Assembly: GCA_023440865.1 (NCBI GenBank)
Contig: JAEXRM010000107.1
Location: forward strand, 1-17,835
DNA from: Bacillota bacterium
GTDB taxonomy: Bacteria; Bacillota; Clostridia; DSM-8532
DNA length: 17,835 nt
Direction: 5' to 3'
Below the pieces are notes generated by a model. That model was not told where the DNA came from, searched no databases, and was given only the letters and a program-made list of their open reading frames with translations. The translations under genes and the position numbers were made by a program. Below, piece by piece: positions 15,016-17,835 of the stretch (its first letter is position 1; each line of letters begins with the position of its first letter).

Positions 15016-15215
15016 GAACGCAAGGAGTCACGGTCACGGTAGCTGAGGTCGGGCGGAATCGGTCGGCAACGATCGGATAGAACGGCATCCTTCGGGGTGA
15101 AGCGAAACCCACGGGACACAAAATCCCGAAAACCCGTTCAGTGTAGGTGAAAAGGCACGAACTCCACCCTTCGGGGACGCGCACGTCTCCCGGCCGTAAG
15201 GCCGGGGGGCGTTCG
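15016..15215 (+). ncRNA. Structured RNA element, candidate TnpB-type omega/reRNA right end without tnpB
   Basis: About 200 bases fold into successive hairpins: 15059-15065/15070-15076 with GCAA loop; 15086-15090/15095-15099 with TTCG loop; 15112-15116/15124-15128; 15167-15169/15174-15176 with TTCG loop; and 15185-15195/15200-15210 with GTAA loop. GAACGC (15016-15021) can pair with GCGTTC (15209-15214) to close the whole. All four tetraloops are of the stable GNRA or UUCG kind only on the plus strand, which fixes the RNA strand. The terminal CCCGGCC-GTAA-GGCCGGG hairpin resembles the ends of TnpB-family (IS200/IS605/IS1341) elements, whose guide RNA scaffold is the 3' end of tnpB. A short frame ending at 15046 carries GDTLNA, reminiscent of some TnpB tails. 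No tnpB or tnpA is present, so this may be a relic, a non-autonomous element, or a different RNA altogether. Confidence 0.45.
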
Positions 15216-15285
15216 TTTGCATGGGGGCTGCACGATGAACGAATGGTGCAGTGAATGCGGATCGGTACTCCAACAATCGGAAACC

Positions 15286-16485
15286 TCACGCCTGCCTGTC
15301 GACCGCCGTACACCCGTTGAACGCCGCGAACCGGTCGATGGTCTCATCCAGCGCACCCGCAAGCTTCTTCGTCCGCTTGATGCCGTCTTCGAACCAGATA
15401 TTCCGCACCTGCAGCGCCTGCGCTTTTCGATCGACGATTGCCTCGATGCGCCCGGCGAACCCTTCCCCATACAGCATGGGCAGGGTGTAGTGGCCGTATT
15501 TGCGTTTAACGGCCGGGGTGTAGATTTCCCAGGAATACTCGAAGCCGAACAGGGCCTTGATAAGCCTGCGGTCCCACAGGAAGCAGTCGAGCGGCGCGAG
15601 GAACTCGCACCGGGAGCGGAATGTCGGCTCCTGCAGCACCATATCAATCAGGGGCATGTCCTCGGCGCGGCAGTACAGGGTGTCCTTGATGCCTTCGACC
15701 TGCACGGCGAGAATCCGTTCCTCCTCCAGCAGCCGGGTGAACACGCCGGCACGCTCGGGTGACTTGAGCCCCCAGATGGACAGCCATGCATCGGACGGCT
15801 TGTTCCACAAAAGACCCACGGCACCGACGCGGCGCTGCACCCGCCACGCCATATGGTCGAGATCGTCGGGAAGCGGGTCGGGAGCCGACAGGATGCTTTG
15901 CGACACGTGCCTGTGCGCCAGGTCGTAGTACTTGCGGGTGCCGCTCTTGTGATGGATCACGAGCTCGCCGGTGGAGTACAGCTGTTCGAGCACCGCGCGG
16001 GCCGTGTTGGACTCCTCGCCCCAGCTGCCGCTCCAGTGGATGTGCGAATGCCACTGCTTCTTGCCGGAGAGCGGCAGCTCGTCGGAGGAAACAGGGCCGT
16101 GGTCGCGGATGTATGCCTTCGCCTGTTCCTCCAGTGCGGCGAGGCCTTCGAACTTCGCCGCACCCTCGCGGGCCGCGCGGCGATACCGCTCGAAGTACGG
16201 CCAGTCCTCGATCGGGATGATCGAGAGGTTTTTGTCCGGGTAATCGAACAGGCGGCGGTCCTGGTACAGCAGCGCCTCCAGCATGTCCTTGGCATAGCCC
16301 TTCACGCGCGATTGCATCACCAGCTCCGCGTTTCGGCCGCAGACATCCACCGGGTCGAACTGGATGGCGCCGGTCTGGCGCACATACGCCAATGCGCCCG
16401 GCTTGTCCTTGAACGTGTGCGGGCCGAGCAGCCCGTGCTTGCGGAGCAGGAATTGTCGTGCCTGACGGTTGGTGAGACGGATCAT
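15286..16485 (-). CDS. YcaQ/AlkX-type winged-helix DNA glycosylase (HTH_42 superfamily)
   Basis: A 399-aa protein of the HTH_42 (formerly DUF1006) family, whose studied members AlkZ and E. coli YcaQ (AlkX) are DNA glycosylases that unhook interstrand crosslinks and remove bulky alkylated bases. The catalytic region reads AIQFDPVDVCGRN, giving the Q-x-D motif (Q42, D44) of the YcaQ branch rather than the Q-x-Q of AlkZ. Family phrases follow: SRVKGY, LLYQDRRLFDYPDKNLSIIP and DWPYF. Then come winged-helix segments and the C-terminal LAPLDCFLWDRRLIKALFGF and YGHYTLPMLYGEGFAGRIEA. Full length. Start at 16485 has GAGAGG 8 bases upstream; the open frame extends to 16548 without support. It stands alone, facing the structured element downstream and separated from the serpin gene by a terminator. 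Confidence 0.92.
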   Translation of the reverse strand: MIRLTNRQARQFLLRKHGLLGPHTFKDKPGALAYVRQTGAIQFDPVDVCGRNAELVMQSRVKGYAKDMLEALLYQDRRLFDYPDKNLSIIPIEDWPYFERYRRAAREGAAKFEGLAALEEQAKAYIRDHGPVSSDELPLSGKKQWHSHIHWSGSWGEESNTARAVLEQLYSTGELVIHHKSGTRKYYDLAHRHVSQSILSAPDPLPDDLDHMAWRVQRRVGAVGLLWNKPSDAWLSIWGLKSPERAGVFTRLLEEERILAVQVEGIKDTLYCRAEDMPLIDMVLQEPTFRSRCEFLAPLDCFLWDRRLIKALFGFEYSWEIYTPAVKRKYGHYTLPMLYGEGFAGRIEAIVDRKAQALQVRNIWFEDGIKRTKKLAGALDETIDRFAAFNGCTAVDRQA

Positions 16486-16563
16486 TGTGCGTACCTCTCG
16501 GTTGCTGGCGAATGTCGGTCCGAGATTCACTATACCACAGCCTGCCACGCAAAGGGGCCGTAG

Positions 16564-16610
16564 AAAACCTCGGATCTTCCAGCATGCCGTGTTGGATGAT
16601 CCGAGGTTTT
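16564..16610 (-). terminator. Terminator downstream of the serpin gene
   Basis: A perfect 13-bp inverted repeat (16564-16576 with 16598-16610) continues after one mismatch into a second paired block (TCCAGCA with TGTTGGA, one wobble). Four A:T pairs close the base, so the stem ends in four Ts on either strand and it could act both ways. It lies about 50 bases past the serpin stop and upstream of the glycosylase start. Confidence 0.75.
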
Positions 16611-16662
16611 CATGTTTTCTGTGCGAATCCGGTGGAACAGGGCCGTCAGCCCTTCCACAGAC

Positions 16663-17835
16663 TCAGCTCGGATCCTCCATGACCCCGAGAAACAGCGGCA
16701 GGCCGCTTGACACGTCGACCACCGCATAGAGGAACGGCCTGTCGAAGCGCATCATCCTGCCCGGCATCGGCATGGAGGTCAGCATCATTTCGACGGATGT
16801 GGCGGCGGCGGCTTCGGTTCCCTCCTCGTCGACCCGGATCCAGGTCTTGTGCCGGACCGCGCTGATGAACAGATTTTTGGCGCCTTGGGCGCTCATGCCG
16901 GAAAAGTCGGCGGTTCCCGGATTGAAGGCCTGTTCCATGCCAAGGCCGCTCAATGTTTGCGACAGTTCCGTTTCATCGCTGCTCTCAAACCGTGGGAGCG
17001 CAAGCTCAAGCGCTGTGGGGGTGCGGCTTTCGAGCAGGGATGCCAGTTTGGCCATGTCCAGCCCGGCCGCCAGCTGCCGCGGCGTGGTGCCCTCCTTCGG
17101 CAGCAGGGCGACGAACACGAATCGCGGATCGGTGTACGGCAGCACGACGCCTTCTCCCCATGCGCCCTCAACCGCATCCATGGTTCCGGTTTGATTCATG
17201 AATTGTGCCTTTACGGTTCCGGTGGTCGCGCGAAATTCACCCGGCTGGGTGCTCGAAGCATTGAAGGGCGATTGCCATTTCGCCTTGAACCAGACGGCGT
17301 TGATCAGGTACATGCGGACGTCGTCCCCGATCCGGTCGATGATCTTCTCGATTTTCCCGTTCGTCCTGTCGCTGACCCACCCGTTGATGGCGGGAACCGT
17401 CTTCGGATCCTTGAAGTCGAGTGCCCGGGCGTCCGCCTGGAAAAAAGACTTGAGTGTTCCCAGGAAGGTTTTGTCGACCGGGTAGTCCTCATGGATCCAG
17501 ACCGAGTTGGCGACCTGCCAGCTGGCAGCCGCATCCTTGTCATCCAGCGTGTTCAGCCATTCCGAGACGGACTGGTTCAAGTCCTCCTGTACAATCCCTT
17601 GCGTGGCGAGCACCTGTCGCATCTGCTCGAGGGTCTCGCCCCGGGCGCCGTTCATGGCCATCGAGAGGGCGATGTGGACGGAGAGGGGGGAGATCATGAC
17701 ATTGCCATCCCGCCCGAGTTCGGTCTGGAAGAGCTTCCACGAGAAATCGGCCACGGAGCGGGCCAACGCCTCGCGGGCGGACAGATTTGGATTGGCGGAA
17801 ACGGGGGATGCGGATGGTTCGGAAGAGGATGGGGA
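16663..17835 (-). CDS. Serpin (serine protease inhibitor), N-terminus outside the window
   Basis: The frame stays open to the window edge, giving 390 residues; the first 20 or so are Ser/Pro/Ala-rich (EPSASPVSANP), like a tether after an export or lipoprotein signal that would lie upstream. A full serpin fold follows: FSWKLFQTELGRDGNVMISP, the LSMAMNGARGET segment, LINAVWFKAKWQSPF and the C-terminal FDRPFLYAVVDVSSGLPLFLG. The reactive-loop hinge is EEGTEAAAATS (residues 337-347 counted from the window edge), with small residues at P12-P9 as in inhibitory serpins. In the alpha-1-antitrypsin register P1-P1' would be Thr353-Ser354, but the loop looks about three residues longer, so the scissile bond is uncertain. 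The TTG at 17766 is not the true start. It probably traps host or competitor proteases at the cell surface. Confidence 0.93.
   Translation of the reverse strand, partial: SPSSSEPSASPVSANPNLSAREALARSVADFSWKLFQTELGRDGNVMISPLSVHIALSMAMNGARGETLEQMRQVLATQGIVQEDLNQSVSEWLNTLDDKDAAASWQVANSVWIHEDYPVDKTFLGTLKSFFQADARALDFKDPKTVPAINGWVSDRTNGKIEKIIDRIGDDVRMYLINAVWFKAKWQSPFNASSTQPGEFRATTGTVKAQFMNQTGTMDAVEGAWGEGVVLPYTDPRFVFVALLPKEGTTPRQLAAGLDMAKLASLLESRTPTALELALPRFESSDETELSQTLSGLGMEQAFNPGTADFSGMSAQGAKNLFISAVRHKTWIRVDEEGTEAAAATSVEMMLTSMPMPGRMMRFDRPFLYAVVDVSSGLPLFLGVMEDPS

Noticed and set aside
15217..15762. 181-codon plus-strand frame opposite the glycosylase gene as a full gene
   Set aside because: All but its first 17-23 codons are antisense to a clear YcaQ-type gene; only the start was kept as a weak observation.
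17764..17766. TTG as the serpin start
   Set aside because: The frame is open to the window edge with a tether-like sequence; the start lies outside.

Overview
The window (17.8 kb, GC-rich, roughly 60% by eye) looks like chromosome of a Gram-positive-type, probably high-GC Firmicutes bacterium. The grounds are strong AGGAGG-like ribosome sites, near-consensus TTGACA/TATAAT promoters, a PadR/HAAS gene pair, an Amt-PII fusion, intrinsic terminators, a lipoprotein with a Ser/Ala/Pro-rich tether, and a serpin. The taxon is inference; there is no rRNA or ribosomal marker.

Layout. 1-2040: an ammonium transporter fused to a PII domain (minus), with a terminator behind it and a promoter plus an intrinsic terminator in its own leader. 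2192-3691: divergent PadR regulator and HAAS-domain membrane protein, translationally coupled, behind a consensus promoter containing a palindrome. 3822-5897: membrane PAS-GGDEF-HD-GYP protein, overlapping tail-to-tail with a GNAT acetyltransferase (minus, 5869-6738). 6985-7842: CPBP intramembrane protease (minus). 8033-10033: methyl-accepting chemotaxis protein. 10298-14825: a lipoprotein followed by two large paralogous proteins of unknown function (537 and 620 aa). 14826-15285: a 460-bp gene-free stretch with degenerate tandem repeats and a strongly structured RNA-like element. 15286-16485: YcaQ/AlkX-type DNA glycosylase (minus). 16663-17835: a serpin (minus) whose N-terminus runs off the window.

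Themes are nitrogen sensing (Amt-PII), cyclic-di-GMP signalling, chemotaxis, and envelope proteins. Two parts are least explained. The first is the paralogous pair 11353-12966 / 12963-14825: the two share an N-terminal EP-[LM]-LDF motif and a C-terminal HxxxC-x27-CxxC module that resembles the Ada-type zinc-binding domain. The second is the orphan structured element at about 15016-15215. Its GNRA and UUCG tetraloops all read correctly only on the plus strand, and it resembles the omega/reRNA-bearing right end of a TnpB-family (IS200/IS605/IS1341) element without a tnpB gene.
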